Shown: positions 5,675 through 5,761 of the stretch, piece by piece | Numbering within the stretch: position 1 is the first letter of the stretch | Layout of the letters: every line of letters begins with the position of its first letter | Source: Acidobacteriaceae bacterium | Lineage (GTDB): Bacteria > Acidobacteriota > Terriglobia > Terriglobales > Acidobacteriaceae | Direction of reading: 5' to 3' | DNA length: 5,761 nucleotides | NCBI GenBank assembly: GCA_003139975.1 | Contig: PLHN01000235.1 | Span: forward strand, 1-5,761 | Made by a program: the position numbers and the translations under genes | Notes under the pieces: model-generated | The model's database searches: none | Told to the model about the DNA's origin: nothing | The model's input: only the letters and a program-made list of their open reading frames with translations

Positions 5675-5761
5675 TCAACCTGTCCCCGCCAAGCCGCCGC
5701 CATCGACGACCAGCGTTGTGCCCGTCACAAACGACGATGCATCGCTGGCCAGGTAAAGAAC
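5675..5761 (-). CDS. Short-chain dehydrogenase/reductase, C-terminal fragment (5' end outside window)
   Basis: The last 28 codons and TGA stop of a gene entering from the right edge. The fragment reads VLYLASDASSFVTGTTLVVD, then GGGLAGTG. The block (Y)LASD-x-SSFVTG-x-x-(L/I)-x-VDGG is the characteristic C-terminus of classical FabG-like SDR enzymes, which are NAD(P)-dependent oxidoreductases acting on alcohols, ketones or 3-oxoacyl groups. The substrate cannot be read from this end, since the cofactor and catalytic Ser-Tyr-Lys parts lie outside the window. One base separates its stop from the aminotransferase ATG, so the two are in one operon and very probably translationally coupled. The end would be missed if the aminotransferase were started at 5703. 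Confidence 0.88.
   Translation of the reverse strand, partial: VLYLASDASSFVTGTTLVVDGGGLAGTG

Overview
The window is a compact, GC-rich bacterial chromosomal segment holding seven genes, two of them cut by the window edges. It has no RNA genes, insertion sequences or CRISPR repeats, and its longest non-coding stretch is 147 bases. The gene set (def-fmt-rsmB facing a stand-alone PASTA-domain membrane protein) and the style of the proteins suggest Acidobacteriota (Koribacter/Terriglobus-like). That assignment is an inference from recognition, not a computed result.

Left half, plus strand (1-2636): the 3' end of peptide deformylase (def), then methionyl-tRNA formyltransferase (fmt), then the 16S rRNA m5C967 methyltransferase (rsmB). 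This is the widespread 'start-methionine formylation/deformylation plus ribosome modification' cluster. Fmt formylates the initiator Met-tRNA, deformylase removes the formyl group from finished N-termini, and RsmB methylates 16S rRNA near the P site. The def-fmt gap carries two arrays of a 7-base repeat (consensus GGTCTCA, with GGTCYYR variants) in opposite orientation around a small GC-rich hairpin. The second array ends six bases before the fmt start codon.

Right half, minus strand (5761 down to 2695): the 3' end of a short-chain dehydrogenase/reductase, a class III PLP aminotransferase resembling glutamate-1-semialdehyde aminomutase, a ProC-like (pyrroline-5-carboxylate reductase family) protein, and a membrane-anchored protein with three PASTA domains. 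The first three genes are tightly packed (1-base gap, then a 4-base GTGA overlap) and almost certainly form one translationally coupled operon. The PASTA gene lies 88 bases further down and has its own candidate -10 box, placed so that its transcript would be nearly leaderless. It converges on rsmB with 58 bases between the stop codons.

The most interesting part is the SDR / GSAM-like / ProC-like operon. The aminotransferase keeps the PLP machinery but departs from true HemL in three substrate-site regions. The ProC-like protein keeps the fold signature but has lost the hallmark motifs of the P5C-binding site. Together they look like a small oxidoreduction-transamination-imine reduction module acting on a substrate other than those of the canonical heme or proline enzymes. 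The substrate cannot be told from the sequence.
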